A stretch of DNA of 53,282 bases, taken from assembly GCA_024635625.1 (NCBI GenBank), contig JAGXIQ010000069.1:1-53282 (forward strand), read 5' to 3'. Within the stretch, counting starts at the first letter, position 1, and every line of letters begins with the position of its first letter. Below are positions 43,765 to 53,014 of this stretch, piece after piece. The notes under the pieces were generated by a model. That model saw only the letters and a program-made list of their open reading frames with translations, did no database searches and was not told the origin of the DNA. The position numbers and the translations under genes were made by a program. The stretch comes from Loktanella sp. Its GTDB lineage: Bacteria; Pseudomonadota; Alphaproteobacteria; Rhodobacterales; Rhodobacteraceae.

Positions 43765-44517
43765 TCAAGCCGCATATCCCTCGAACGTGATGTTATCTGC
43801 GTATTCGCGGGCCTTCGTCGCATCCTCTGGCGACCGGATCGTCCAACACAGAACGGCAGCACCGTGCTGCTGATTCAGTTCAGTGACGCGGGGATGGTCC
43901 AGTTCCTTGTGGTAGTGGCTAATAAAGCTGGCGCCAACGTGCCCATAATCCGGTATCTCGCTCAATCGCTCTAAGGTTGGTTGTGCGATTGCCGGCCAGT
44001 CCTTGGGGTTAAACGACCCTGTCGTCAGCCCGCGCGGCACCTCTGGCAGTAGCCGGGCCATTTCCGCCATTGCATGCGGGTTGAAGGACATCACTGCCAC
44101 CGGTCCTTTGTAAGGTGCCAACACCGCTGCTACAGCTTTGCCCAACGGTCCGACGTCAGGCCCCAGTGCGCCGTCCTGATCCTTCATCTCGATCAGCAGC
44201 GGCACCCGACCTGCCACCAGCTTCAGAACGTCTTCTAACGTCGGAATGTTGGTGGTGTCGCCCATCAGCGGGATTTGCGCCAGCTGAGCCGATGATCGCT
44301 GCGCCACTGGACCCTGTTCGATCGTCAACCGCCGCAGGTCGTAGTCGTGAAAGACGACGGGCACGCCATCGCTGGCCAATTGCAGGTCGATCTCTATCCC
44401 ATAGCCATGCTCGATCGCTGATTTGATCGAGGAGATACTGTTTTCAACGCGGCCATGCGCCTTGTCGTGATAAGCGCGGTGCGCGATAGGGCGCGTGACA
44501 AAAGATTTCGGCAGCAT
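43765..44517 (-). CDS. Glycerophosphodiester phosphodiesterase family protein
   Basis: The 250-aa TIM-barrel hydrolase splits glycerophosphodiesters to glycerol 3-phosphate and an alcohol. Catalytic residues are visible in IAHRAYHDKAHGRVENS (His-Arg and Glu-Asn) and EIDLQLASDGVPVVFHDYDLRR (Glu/Asp, His). No signal peptide is seen, so it is cytosolic. Its ATG shares one base with the stop of the RidA-family gene (TGATG), so they are translationally coupled. Confidence 0.93.
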   Translation of the reverse strand: MLPKSFVTRPIAHRAYHDKAHGRVENSISSIKSAIEHGYGIEIDLQLASDGVPVVFHDYDLRRLTIEQGPVAQRSSAQLAQIPLMGDTTNIPTLEDVLKLVAGRVPLLIEMKDQDGALGPDVGPLGKAVAAVLAPYKGPVAVMSFNPHAMAEMARLLPEVPRGLTTGSFNPKDWPAIAQPTLERLSEIPDYGHVGASFISHYHKELDHPRVTELNQQHGAAVLCWTIRSPEDATKAREYADNITFEGYAA

Positions 44518-44978
44518 CAGGCGATCTCGAACACGGCTTCGATTTCGACCATAACACCCATTGGCAGGCTGGCAACGCCCACGGCAGAGCGGGCATGACG
44601 CCCCTTATCGCCAAGGGCCGCCACCAGAAAATCGCTGGCCCCGTTGATGACTTTGGGCTGGTCGGTGAAATCAGGCGTGCAATTCACCATGCCGACCAAT
44701 TTGATCACCCGGACCAGTCGATCCAGGTCGCCGTCGCAAGCATTTTTAAGCTGCGCCAGCAAGCTGATCGCGCAGGCCTGTGCGGCGGCGGCACCTGTGT
44801 TCACATCGATGTCATCGCCTAGCTTGCCGATCATCAGGCCGTCGGGACCTTGGGAAATCTGCCCGGACACCCAGACCTGATTGCCCGTCACCACGAAAGG
44901 AACGTAGTTTGCCGCTGGGGCAGGGGCATCCGGCAATGTGATGCCCATGTCCGTCAGTGTTGTCTCAATCTTGCTCAT
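44517..44978 (-). CDS. RidA-family protein
   Basis: The 153-aa product is a RidA/YjgF/UK114 protein, typically an enamine/imine deaminase. Sequence features are VVTGNQVWVSGQISQGPDG near residues 30-48 and the terminal ARSAVGVASLPMGVMVEIEAVFEI, with the catalytic arginine in the HARSAVG segment. ATG 44978 gives the normal start MSKIETTLTDMG and a GGAGA lies upstream; longer frames are rejected. It precedes the glycerophosphodiesterase in a coupled pair. Confidence 0.9.
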   Translation of the reverse strand: MSKIETTLTDMGITLPDAPAPAANYVPFVVTGNQVWVSGQISQGPDGLMIGKLGDDIDVNTGAAAAQACAISLLAQLKNACDGDLDRLVRVIKLVGMVNCTPDFTDQPKVINGASDFLVAALGDKGRHARSAVGVASLPMGVMVEIEAVFEIA

Positions 44979-45036
44979 GGTTAGGGTCTCCGCTGCGGTT
45001 CGCGGCCACCCTATGCCGGGGCTGACTGGACGTCCA

Positions 45037-46341
45037 TCACGACTCTCTGAAGGCTTTGGCAAAGTAGTCGGCGACGGGCTTTAGGAAGTAGTCCATCGGC
45101 GTGCGGTCGGCGGTACGAACATAAGCCTCGACCGGCATCCCAGGAATAAGCGTCATGCCTTCGGGCAGCTTCTCGATTTCGCCATCGTCCATCCGGACCT
45201 CTGCCCGGTAGAAAGACACGCCGCTTTGTTCGTTGCGGAATGCATCTGCTGACAATTGCGTCACGTGCCCCTTGAGTTCCGGCGTGCGGCGCTGATCGAA
45301 GGCCGACAGGCGCAGCACAACGTCCTGACCCATGTGGATTTGGTCGATATCCGTCACCTGTACCTGCGCGGCAATAACCAACGGGCGGTCCTGCGGCACC
45401 AGATACATCAGCGGATCGGCAGGGCGGATAACAGAGCGCGGCGCGAAAACAGTCAAACCGTAGACGACGCCAGATACTGGCGCGCGAATGTCCAGCCGGT
45501 CCAACTGCTGGCGTAGGGTCCGTCTGCTTTCTGACAGCTCTAACTCGTTGTATTGTAGGTCGCGCAGGCGGGTGATCGCCTCTTCGCGGCGGGTGCTGGT
45601 CAGGCCAATAATCTGGATTTCGATCTCTGTTCGCCGCTCTGCCGCCTGCGCGGCCTGCGCCGTCAATTCGCCCACGCGGCCCTTCATATTTGATGCTTCG
45701 CGCTTTAGCGCAAGCACACGGCTGGCCTGCGCCAGCCCCCGATCCAGCAAGCTTTGCTGATCGGCCAGTTCCTCGTCGATCAGTGCTGTTTGTTCGGTCA
45801 GCGCGGTCTGTTGCGCCGTGATGCCGTCGATCTGGCTGGCGATCTGCATTTCCTGCTGCTTGAGTTGGTCCGTCGCTTGCAGCAGGCTGTCCAACCGGGC
45901 CTCGAACAAGCGCTGCTGACCGATCTTTAGATCATCCGCTTCTTCGCCGATCTCTTGTAAGACCGGGTCAAAAATCATTTCGGTCGCCCCGTCACGTTCG
46001 GCCTCCAAACGGGCACGGCGTGCAAGTATTTCAAATAGTTGCCCTTCAACGACGGCCAACTCGCTTACCAGATTGGAAGAGTCGAGCTTGATAAGAAGAT
46101 CGCCCTCGGCAACCTCTTCGCCTTCATCCACGAGGATTTCCTCGACGACGCCGCCGTCCGGGTGCTGGATGACCTGCCGGTTGCGGTCGACCTCGATCTG
46201 TCCGTGGGCAATCACGGCCCCTGTCAAATTTGCGAATACGGCCCATGTGCCGAAGCCGCCGACCAATATTGCCACGGCAAAGGTTCCGATGAACAAGGGC
46301 TTTGCGGCGGACCAGCGACTGGGGATATGTGGCGTGGTCAT
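45037..46341 (-). CDS. HlyD-family type I secretion periplasmic adaptor
   Basis: The 434-aa product has one N-terminal transmembrane helix ([22 protein letters not shown]), then a lipoyl-like half ([26 protein letters not shown]), a long coiled coil of about 200 residues and a C-terminal beta-barrel domain. These are the membrane-fusion adaptor features of PrtE/HlyD. The start at 46341 overlaps the ABC-gene stop by 4 bp. No outer-membrane TolC gene is visible here. Confidence 0.93.
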   Translation of the reverse strand: MTTPHIPSRWSAAKPLFIGTFAVAILVGGFGTWAVFANLTGAVIAHGQIEVDRNRQVIQHPDGGVVEEILVDEGEEVAEGDLLIKLDSSNLVSELAVVEGQLFEILARRARLEAERDGATEMIFDPVLQEIGEEADDLKIGQQRLFEARLDSLLQATDQLKQQEMQIASQIDGITAQQTALTEQTALIDEELADQQSLLDRGLAQASRVLALKREASNMKGRVGELTAQAAQAAERRTEIEIQIIGLTSTRREEAITRLRDLQYNELELSESRRTLRQQLDRLDIRAPVSGVVYGLTVFAPRSVIRPADPLMYLVPQDRPLVIAAQVQVTDIDQIHMGQDVVLRLSAFDQRRTPELKGHVTQLSADAFRNEQSGVSFYRAEVRMDDGEIEKLPEGMTLIPGMPVEAYVRTADRTPMDYFLKPVADYFAKAFRES

Positions 46342-48083
46342 TGGACGCCCGCCCCTTGACCTGTGGTCTGGGTGATCTGTTGCGCGTTGCGCAGCACGTC
46401 TTTCATGACTTCTTCCTTCGGACCAAACGCCCTGCGTGTGCCATTTTCGATGACCAGCAGCATGTCGCATTCTTGAATCGCAGCGGGTCGGTGCGCCATG
46501 ATAAAGACGGCCTTACCTTCGGACTTGGCAACGCGGATCGCGTTGTTCAGGGCGATGGACCCATCATTATCAAGGTTGCTGTTCGGTTCGTCCAACACAA
46601 GGATTACCGGGTCGCCGTACATGGCACGGGCAAGACCCACCCGCTGTACCTGACCGCCTGACAACCGTCCGCCGTTGGCGGTGACTCGGGTGTCATAGCC
46701 ATCGGGCAGTTTCAAAATCATCTCGTGCGCGGCGGCTTTTTTGGCTGCGGCCACAACGGCAGCATCATCGGGTGTCATCGACATGCGCGCTATGTTTTCC
46801 TTGATTGTACCGTCGAACAACTGCACCCGTTGCGGCAAGTAACCGATATGCTTGCCCAGCGTGTCGGCGTCATATTGGTCCAACGCGGCACCATCCAAGC
46901 GGATCTTGCCGCCTGCGGGACGCCATACCCCTGTCAACGCGCGCGCAAGGCTAGACTTGCCTGCTCCAGATGTGCCGATAACTCCGATTGCTTGTCCGGG
47001 CTTCACCTCAAAGCTGATCATGCGCAGGCTGGCCTGTTGTTCACCGGGGGGGATAACCGTGATACTGTCGGCTGTCAGGATTGCACGGGGGGCGGGCAGG
47101 GCTGTGCGCTCGTCTTCTTCGGGCACGGAACCGAGCAGTACAGACAGGCGCGACCAGCCTTCGCGGCCCTTTTGAAAGATTGCCCACTGGCCTACGATCA
47201 TCTCGATCGGGGCAAGTGCGCGGCCCATCAGGATCGATCCTGCGATCATCGCGCCGGGTGTCATGACGCCTTCCAGCACTAAAAGCGCACCAAGACCTAG
47301 CATTGCGGACTGCAAGAACAGTCGGAAGGTGCGGGTCATGGCTGTGAAGGTGCCTGCCGAATCTGCTGCGCCGATTGTGGCATCCAGCGATGCCCCGCGC
47401 GCGATCTGCCAGCGATCAAAAGCAGCGTTGCGCATGCCAAGGGCGTGGACCATCTCGCTTTCGCCCCGGATTTGCGCACCCAAAGCCTCTGACTGGAAAG
47501 ATGCGGCGTTTGCCGCTTCCATCGGCTTCTTTGTCGTCATCTGGTTTGCGACGGCGACGACGATCAGCACGGCACCACCAACCAACGCCATGATCCCCAA
47601 CCACGAATGAAACATGAATATACCAAGGAAGAACAATGGGATGAATGGCAGGTCGAAGACTGCCATCAAGGCGGGTGAGGTAATCAACCGCTGCACTGCT
47701 TCCAAGTCGCGCAGGCCTGTGCGGGCCTCTTCGGGGACGCGGTTCAGGGTCTGCGCGCGCAAAGCTGCCGCAAAAACGCGACGGTCAAGTCTTGCCTGAA
47801 AACGTGCGCCCAGGCGGCCCATGACACGTCCCCGCACATAGTCGAGGATACCCATCATCCCGTAAAGGAATGTCACCAGCACACTGAGTGCGATCAGCGT
47901 TTCCAAACTACGGCTGCCCAGCACGCGGTCGTAAACATTGAGCATGTAAAGGGGGCCTGTCAGCATCAGCAGGTTCACGAAGAAGCTAAAGATCGCGACA
48001 GCCCAATACAGTAACCTGCCTTCGCGGCGCACGGCCGCTAGTTCCGCCGCGCCGCGTTTCGCGGCCTGATCGCTGTTGCGCAT
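46338..48083 (-). CDS. Type I secretion ABC permease/ATPase (PrtD family)
   Basis: The 581-aa product fuses a six-helix membrane domain (N-terminal about 330 residues) with an ABC ATPase domain. Walker A is GTSGAGKSS, the signature [17 protein letters not shown], and Walker [14 protein letters not shown]. It lacks an N-terminal C39 peptidase domain, so it belongs to the PrtD group that exports RTX-type or protease substrates through C-terminal signals. No RTX protein is in the window. It is expressed with the downstream adaptor. Confidence 0.94.
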   Translation of the reverse strand: MRNSDQAAKRGAAELAAVRREGRLLYWAVAIFSFFVNLLMLTGPLYMLNVYDRVLGSRSLETLIALSVLVTFLYGMMGILDYVRGRVMGRLGARFQARLDRRVFAAALRAQTLNRVPEEARTGLRDLEAVQRLITSPALMAVFDLPFIPLFFLGIFMFHSWLGIMALVGGAVLIVVAVANQMTTKKPMEAANAASFQSEALGAQIRGESEMVHALGMRNAAFDRWQIARGASLDATIGAADSAGTFTAMTRTFRLFLQSAMLGLGALLVLEGVMTPGAMIAGSILMGRALAPIEMIVGQWAIFQKGREGWSRLSVLLGSVPEEDERTALPAPRAILTADSITVIPPGEQQASLRMISFEVKPGQAIGVIGTSGAGKSSLARALTGVWRPAGGKIRLDGAALDQYDADTLGKHIGYLPQRVQLFDGTIKENIARMSMTPDDAAVVAAAKKAAAHEMILKLPDGYDTRVTANGGRLSGGQVQRVGLARAMYGDPVILVLDEPNSNLDNDGSIALNNAIRVAKSEGKAVFIMAHRPAAIQECDMLLVIENGTRRAFGPKEEVMKDVLRNAQQITQTTGQGAGVQ

Positions 48084-48277
48084 CGCTTAGTCCCCTTGTC
48101 GGCAGATATGTTCGCCTAGCCACTATCTTAGCGGCCTTGCACTGGTGCGGCACGTTATATTTCAGACAGGTTCTATGCGACAGGTGGCACCCGCCACAAC
48201 CGTTACTGTGGATGCTGCGCAAACCCGCTTACAGGCCCTGCGTGACAGGTGTGAAATCCCGCGCTAGGGTGCCGCGC

Positions 48278-48811
48278 ATGACTGTGAATGTAATCGCCAG
48301 AATGCCTTTGATGAAAGCAGGTCTTACCGCCATGCTAACTCTTTGCGCATGGTCCGCTATTGCTGGTCCTTATGATGGGACCTATCGGCAGGCGGCAAAC
48401 GCGGAATGCGCACTAGTTGGCGTCGATGGCGGATCGGTCAAAATCGAGGACGACATCTTTTATGGGGTCGAGGTTGAATGCCGCATGGCTGACCCGGTCA
48501 ATGTTCTTGAAATGGACGCCCTGCTTTACACGATGCAATGCAGCGGTGAAGATCAGGTCTTTTCCGAACGCGCCATGTTGATGAATAAAGCGCAGGACGA
48601 TGGGATCATCATGGTCTGGGATGGCTACGCATTTGTCTTCGATCGCTGCCCAGAGCCAGGCAGCCAGCCCCCTTTAAAAGTAGGGACCAGCGACGCGCCC
48701 GAAGCCAATCCGCAAGGGACTGACACGCCCGCGATAGAAGCGGCCCCGATTGACGCTGCTGCTGACCCGGCATTGCCAGATGCGGTCGCAGAACCTGCGA
48801 CCGCTGACTGA
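48278..48811 (+). CDS. Secreted protein with acidic, proline/alanine-rich C-terminal tail
   Basis: The 177-aa product has a signal peptide (MPLMKAGLTAMLTLCAWSAIAG, cleavage near AIAG), then a small domain with cysteines in ANAECALV, VECRMAD, MQCSG and DRCPEP. The C-terminal 50 residues are rich in Pro, Ala, Asp and Glu. I know of no family name. Start choices are 48278 (AGGGTG upstream, preferred), 48302 and 48311. It diverges from the type I secretion genes (194-bp gap) and converges on the PBP gene. Its substrate relationship to that system is not shown. Confidence 0.7.
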   Translation: MTVNVIARMPLMKAGLTAMLTLCAWSAIAGPYDGTYRQAANAECALVGVDGGSVKIEDDIFYGVEVECRMADPVNVLEMDALLYTMQCSGEDQVFSERAMLMNKAQDDGIIMVWDGYAFVFDRCPEPGSQPPLKVGTSDAPEANPQGTDTPAIEAAPIDAAADPALPDAVAEPATAD

Positions 48812-48818
48812 ACCGCTA

Positions 48819-50945
48819 TCAGTTCCCCAAGCCGCCAAGGATGTTTTGCAGCACGTCCAGAATCTCTGTATCCGCTTCGATCCCCGTATCTGCCAGCATC
48901 CCACCGCGAGAGCTGGGACCAGGAACATCAAGCGGCAAAGGCTTTGGCGCTTGACCTGCGACGACACGGGACATGGTGGCCTGCCAGATTTCAGCCGGAA
49001 GGCCGCCGCCGGTGACGCCTGACATTGGGCTGTTGTCGTCGTAGCCCATCCAGACGCCCACGACATAGTCGGCATTGAATCCGATGAACCATGCGTCACG
49101 TGCACTGTTCGTGGTGCCGGACTTGCCTGCCAACTCCCACCCGGGAATTTGCGCCCGCGTGCCGGTCCCTCGGGCGACGACCTGCGACATCATGTAAGTC
49201 AGCTGTCGCGCGGCACCTTGCTGAATGACGCGTTCCTGCAAGCCAGACCCCGTGTTGTCCATCAGGGGGGCGTCGTCGCCCTTTAGGCGCAGGTCGATCA
49301 GGCCGTAGGGCTGTACTGCTGACCCGCCGTTCAAGATGCCAGCATATGCGCCTGTCATTTCGATCAGCGTGCTTTCAGACACGCCAAGCGCAAGGGCAGG
49401 GCCTGCCGCAAGATCACTGGCGATCCCGAATTTCTGCGCAACGGTGCGAACCATCTCGCGGCCTACGTCCTCTGACAGGAGGATCGCTGGGATATTGCGC
49501 GATTCGTATAGCGCCTGCGTCAGTGTGATCGGCCCCTTGAATTTGTGGTCATAATTGTCGGGCCGCCACGGACCGGACCCGGGCACGTTGATGGTCAGCG
49601 GTGCGTCGTCGATCAAGTCATTCGGACTAAACCCCAGATCAAGGGCGGTGGCATAGATGAACGGCTTGAATGCCGATCCCGGCTGACGGCGCGCTTGCGT
49701 CGCGCGGTTAAAGGCACCGCTGGCCCGCACATCGCGTCCACCAACCATGCCCCGTACCGCGCCATCGGCGCTCATCACAATCACTGCGGCTTGCGCCTTC
49801 GATGACGGCTTTAGTTTGGCGTCGACGATCGACAGCAGGGCGGTTTCGGCCGCCGTCTGAATGCGCTGGTCCAACGTAGTCTGTATGACCACGTCTTCGG
49901 TCGTGTCGCGTGTAAAAAAGTCTGGTCCCTGCTCCATGACCCAATCGGCAAAGTATCCGCCCGCCCGGGCCTGTGCGGCCTGCGACAGCTGTGCCGGGCG
50001 CGCGCGCGCTTCGGCGGCCTGTTCTGACGTAATGTAGCCCTGATCCTCCATCAATCCGACGACGATATTGGCCCGGTCAACCGCCCGCTGCATGTTCGAT
50101 GTCGGGGCATAGCTGCTGGGAGCTTTGAGGAGACCGGCCAACATCGCGGCTTCCGCCGGGTTCACCTGCGCCGCAGACTTGCCGAAATAGCGTTGCGCAG
50201 CCGCTTCGAATCCACGGCTGCCCGCCCCCAGATAGGCGCGGTTCAAGTAGATCGTCAGGATCTGTTCTTTGCTATAGGCTGCTTCCATCCCCATAGAAAA
50301 GATGGCCTCTTTGATCTTGCGCCATAGCGTCGTGCGGCGGCAGTCGTCTTCGTATTCGCGCTCGTTCTTCCACGTACCGCTGTCGAATGGCACGCCAAGG
50401 CACAACAGTTTTGCAGTCTGCTGCGTAATCGTAGAGCCGCCGTTGCCAGACAGGGGGCCGCGCCCTTCGCTGAGGTTGATGCGCACGGCGCTGGCGACGC
50501 CGCGCGGGCTGATGCCAAAGTGACTATAGAATCGCTTGTCCTCTGTCGCGACCACAGCGTCGTGCAGATAAGGCGAGACCTGTTCCGCAGTAATCATCCC
50601 GCCGAACTGGTCGCCGCGCCACGCAAACACATCGCCATTGCGGTCGAGTAGCGTGACAGAGCCTCTGGTGCGGCCGTCCACTAAGGTTTCGATGGGCGGC
50701 ATCTGCGCTGCAAAATACAAGACACCACATGCAATAAGTACTGCGACCGCTAGTCCCAGCTTCCATGTAACGCGGATGATCAGCCCAAGTGCCCATGTGA
50801 AAGGCAACAACAGCCAGCCCAACAGGCCCCGCTTGTGCGGTGTCCGGGCACGCCGTTTTTTAGGGGCGGCCTTTGGTTTAGCCGCCGCCGCTTTATACCG
50901 GCGATCCGCCACCAGTGGTTTGCCTGTCGTAGTCTTCTTTGCCAT
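48819..50945 (-). CDS. Class A penicillin-binding protein (bifunctional transglycosylase/transpeptidase)
   Basis: The 708-aa product polymerises and cross-links peptidoglycan. A cationic N-terminus and one transmembrane helix (near residues 55-80) precede the GT51 transglycosylase domain, with catalytic Glu in VVATEDKRFYSHFG and STITQQTAKLL. The transpeptidase domain has the SxxK active site in RQPGSAFKPF and the KTG-equivalent box as GKSGTTNSA. The last residues are Gly-rich. It stands alone on the minus strand and is divergent from glnK. Confidence 0.94.
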   Translation of the reverse strand: MAKKTTTGKPLVADRRYKAAAAKPKAAPKKRRARTPHKRGLLGWLLLPFTWALGLIIRVTWKLGLAVAVLIACGVLYFAAQMPPIETLVDGRTRGSVTLLDRNGDVFAWRGDQFGGMITAEQVSPYLHDAVVATEDKRFYSHFGISPRGVASAVRINLSEGRGPLSGNGGSTITQQTAKLLCLGVPFDSGTWKNEREYEDDCRRTTLWRKIKEAIFSMGMEAAYSKEQILTIYLNRAYLGAGSRGFEAAAQRYFGKSAAQVNPAEAAMLAGLLKAPSSYAPTSNMQRAVDRANIVVGLMEDQGYITSEQAAEARARPAQLSQAAQARAGGYFADWVMEQGPDFFTRDTTEDVVIQTTLDQRIQTAAETALLSIVDAKLKPSSKAQAAVIVMSADGAVRGMVGGRDVRASGAFNRATQARRQPGSAFKPFIYATALDLGFSPNDLIDDAPLTINVPGSGPWRPDNYDHKFKGPITLTQALYESRNIPAILLSEDVGREMVRTVAQKFGIASDLAAGPALALGVSESTLIEMTGAYAGILNGGSAVQPYGLIDLRLKGDDAPLMDNTGSGLQERVIQQGAARQLTYMMSQVVARGTGTRAQIPGWELAGKSGTTNSARDAWFIGFNADYVVGVWMGYDDNSPMSGVTGGGLPAEIWQATMSRVVAGQAPKPLPLDVPGPSSRGGMLADTGIEADTEILDVLQNILGGLGN

Positions 50946-51217
50946 CGGCTGCCCGGTCCGTCATTTTCAGTCTTTTTCCGACCATACCCTCCGACGACGC
51001 GCTTGTCCCGCGATCTTGGCCCACTGGTATTGGGTTTTTCCTTATGCTTAAAAAGTAAGCTGGCAGCGATATTTGTGCAAAAATTGTGCAACAACCTAGG
51101 ATTCCGGGGCGCTTTGGTGCCCCGTTTTCTTGCTCCACGGGCCTACACCCGCCCTTTTGACAGGTATCCACATCGGTCGGGGCCAAGTCCCGCCACAGGG
51201 AACGAGGAAAACTTAAC
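50946..51217. promoter_or_regulatory. Divergent regulatory region of the PBP and glnK-amtB genes
   Basis: Two direct copies of TTGTGCAA (51073-51080 and 51084-51091) are spaced 11 bp apart, one DNA turn. A GGGGCGC / GTGCCCC dyad (51106-51123, 7-bp stem with one G-T pair) follows, and then TTTTGACA near 51150. These are good candidates for nitrogen control (an NtrC-type half site TGGTGC overlaps the dyad), but the match to published sites is incomplete. The GTG start of glnK has GAGGA 9 bases upstream. Confidence 0.45.
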
Positions 51218-51556
51218 GTGAAACTGATTATTGCAACGATCAAGCCGTTCAAGCTGGAGGAGGTCCGCGAGGCGCTGACCTCTATCGGCGTGCGCGGCAT
51301 GATGGTGTCCGAGATCAAAGGCTTTGGGTCTCAATCTGGCCACACCGAAATCTACCGTGGTGCTGAATACGCCGTGAATTTCGTGCCAAAGGTCAAGCTA
51401 GAGATCGTGGTGCCCGATAGCATGGCCGAACAGGTCGTCAGCACCATCGCAAGCACCGCTAAGACCGACAAAATCGGCGACGGTAAAATCTTCACCCTCG
51501 ACGTGGAAGGCGCCCTTCGCGTCCGCACCGGCGAGTTGAACGACGACGCGCTGTAA
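51218..51556 (+). CDS. glnK: P-II nitrogen regulatory protein GlnK
   Basis: The 112-aa product is a PII signal protein that senses 2-oxoglutarate, ATP/ADP and uridylylation state, and controls AmtB. The T-loop GHTEIYRGAEYAVNF has the conserved uridylylation Tyr51. The B-loop is near TAKTDKIGDGKIF and the C-terminal signature near VRTGELNDDAL. It starts with GTG and is 29 bp before amtB, the conserved glnK-amtB pair. This shows that the partner is AmtB. Confidence 0.97.
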   Translation: MKLIIATIKPFKLEEVREALTSIGVRGMMVSEIKGFGSQSGHTEIYRGAEYAVNFVPKVKLEIVVPDSMAEQVVSTIASTAKTDKIGDGKIFTLDVEGALRVRTGELNDDAL

Positions 51557-51585
51557 AGCCGCGCACCAGAGGGACAGATAAGACT

Positions 51586-52956
51586 ATGAACAACGTAAAT
51601 TTAAAATTCCTCCTACCCGTGACGGCGGCGCTTATTGCGCTTCCCGTACTCGGCTTTGCGCAAGAGGTGGCACCCGCCGAGGCTGAAGCCGTCGTCGAAG
51701 CCGCCACGCCGACTTTTGATGAAATCGGCCCCTACATCATGACCACGCTGTTGTTCCTGATCGGCGGCTTCCTCGTGATGTGGATGGCCGCAGGCTTTGC
51801 CATGCTCGAGGCAGGCCTTGTGCGGTCCAAAAACGTGACCACACAGCTGACCAAGAACGTGGCACTCTTTGCCATCGCGGGCATCATGTATTGGCTGATC
51901 GGCTACGGTATCATGTATCCCGGCGACGACGGTTGGACGATCTCCGGCTATCTGGGCAACCTTTGGTCGCCGACGGTGCTGGAACCCGTTGGTCTTGCCG
52001 CTGCTGACGCCGACCTGGGCTATGCCTCTGTCGCGTCCGACTTTTTCTTTCAGTTGATGTTCTGCGCGACGACCGCATCGATCGTGTCCGGCACACTGGC
52101 AGAGCGGGTCAAGCTATGGCCGTTCCTAATCTTCACTGTGGTCCTGACCGGTGTTCTGTATCCGATCGAGGCTTCTTGGCAGTGGGGCGGTGGCTGGTTG
52201 TCCGAAGCGGGCTTCTACGATTTTGCAGGCTCTACTCTGGTTCACGCCGCTGGTGGTTTCGCAGCCCTTGCAGGTGCTTTGGTACTGGGTCCGCGGATCG
52301 GAAAATACAAAGATGGCCGTGTGTTCCCGATGCCGGGTTCTAACCTTGCGCTTGCTACTTTGGGTACATTTATCCTGTGGTTGGGTTGGTTTGGCTTCAA
52401 CGGTGGTAGCCAGCTGGCTGCGGGCACCGTGGGCGACATCACCGACGTCGGTCGCATCTTTGCCAATACCAACATGGCGGCATCTGCAGGCGCAGTAGCG
52501 GCAATGATCTTTACCCAACTGATGTATGGCAAGGTCGACTTGACCATGGTCCTGAACGGCGCGCTTGCTGGTCTGGTGTCCATCACTGCGGGCCCTCTTG
52601 ATCCGTCTCTGTTCGGTGCACTGCTGATTGGTGCTGTAGGTGGTATCATCGCCGTGCTGGTCGTTCCGCTGCTTGACAAGCTTAAGATCGACGATGTTGT
52701 CGGTGCGATCCCGGTCCACCTCGTGGCTGGCTTCTGGGGTACGATGATTGTGCCGTGGAACTCTGCAGACACCTCTTATGTCACGCAGTTCATCGGCTTC
52801 GCCTCTATCGGTATCTTCATGTTCGTCGTGTCGCTGGTGGTCTGGCTGATCATCAAGGCAGTTTCCGGCATCCGTGTCAGCGAAGAGGCAGAGATCAACG
52901 GCCTCGACATGCATGAAATGGGCATGGAGGCCTACCCCGAGTTTGCGAAAGGCTGA
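51586..52956 (+). CDS. amtB: Ammonium transporter AmtB
   Basis: The 456-aa product has a signal-peptide-like start (MNNVNLKFLLPVTAALIALPVLGFAQ), then eleven transmembrane segments. The Amt signature is seen as DFAGSTLVHAAGGFAALAGALVLGPR near residue 210, and the periplasmic gate region near WMAAGFAMLEAGLVRSKN. It conducts ammonium across the inner membrane and is blocked by GlnK when nitrogen is plentiful. It is the second gene of the glnK-amtB operon, with a strong terminator 25 bases after the stop. Confidence 0.97.
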   Translation: MNNVNLKFLLPVTAALIALPVLGFAQEVAPAEAEAVVEAATPTFDEIGPYIMTTLLFLIGGFLVMWMAAGFAMLEAGLVRSKNVTTQLTKNVALFAIAGIMYWLIGYGIMYPGDDGWTISGYLGNLWSPTVLEPVGLAAADADLGYASVASDFFFQLMFCATTASIVSGTLAERVKLWPFLIFTVVLTGVLYPIEASWQWGGGWLSEAGFYDFAGSTLVHAAGGFAALAGALVLGPRIGKYKDGRVFPMPGSNLALATLGTFILWLGWFGFNGGSQLAAGTVGDITDVGRIFANTNMAASAGAVAAMIFTQLMYGKVDLTMVLNGALAGLVSITAGPLDPSLFGALLIGAVGGIIAVLVVPLLDKLKIDDVVGAIPVHLVAGFWGTMIVPWNSADTSYVTQFIGFASIGIFMFVVSLVVWLIIKAVSGIRVSEEAEINGLDMHEMGMEAYPEFAKG

Positions 52957-52981
52957 TCCCTCCCACAGCTTTTCCGAAGAG

Positions 52982-53010
52982 GTCCGGGCGTTCGCGCCCG
53001 GACTTTTTTT
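52982..53010 (+). terminator. Rho-independent terminator after amtB
   Basis: GTCCGGGCG (52982-52990) pairs with CGCCCGGAC (52995-53003) around a TTCG tetraloop, followed by TTTTTTT (53004-53010). This is a textbook intrinsic terminator of the glnK-amtB operon. The IS630 copy begins only a few bases later, leaving the terminator intact. Confidence 0.95.
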
Positions 53011-53014
53011 AATG

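Noticed and set aside
45037-46470. Long version of the HlyD adaptor beginning at 46470
   Set aside because: The extra residues lie within the ATPase gene in another frame; the start at 46341 overlaps the ABC stop by 4 bp.
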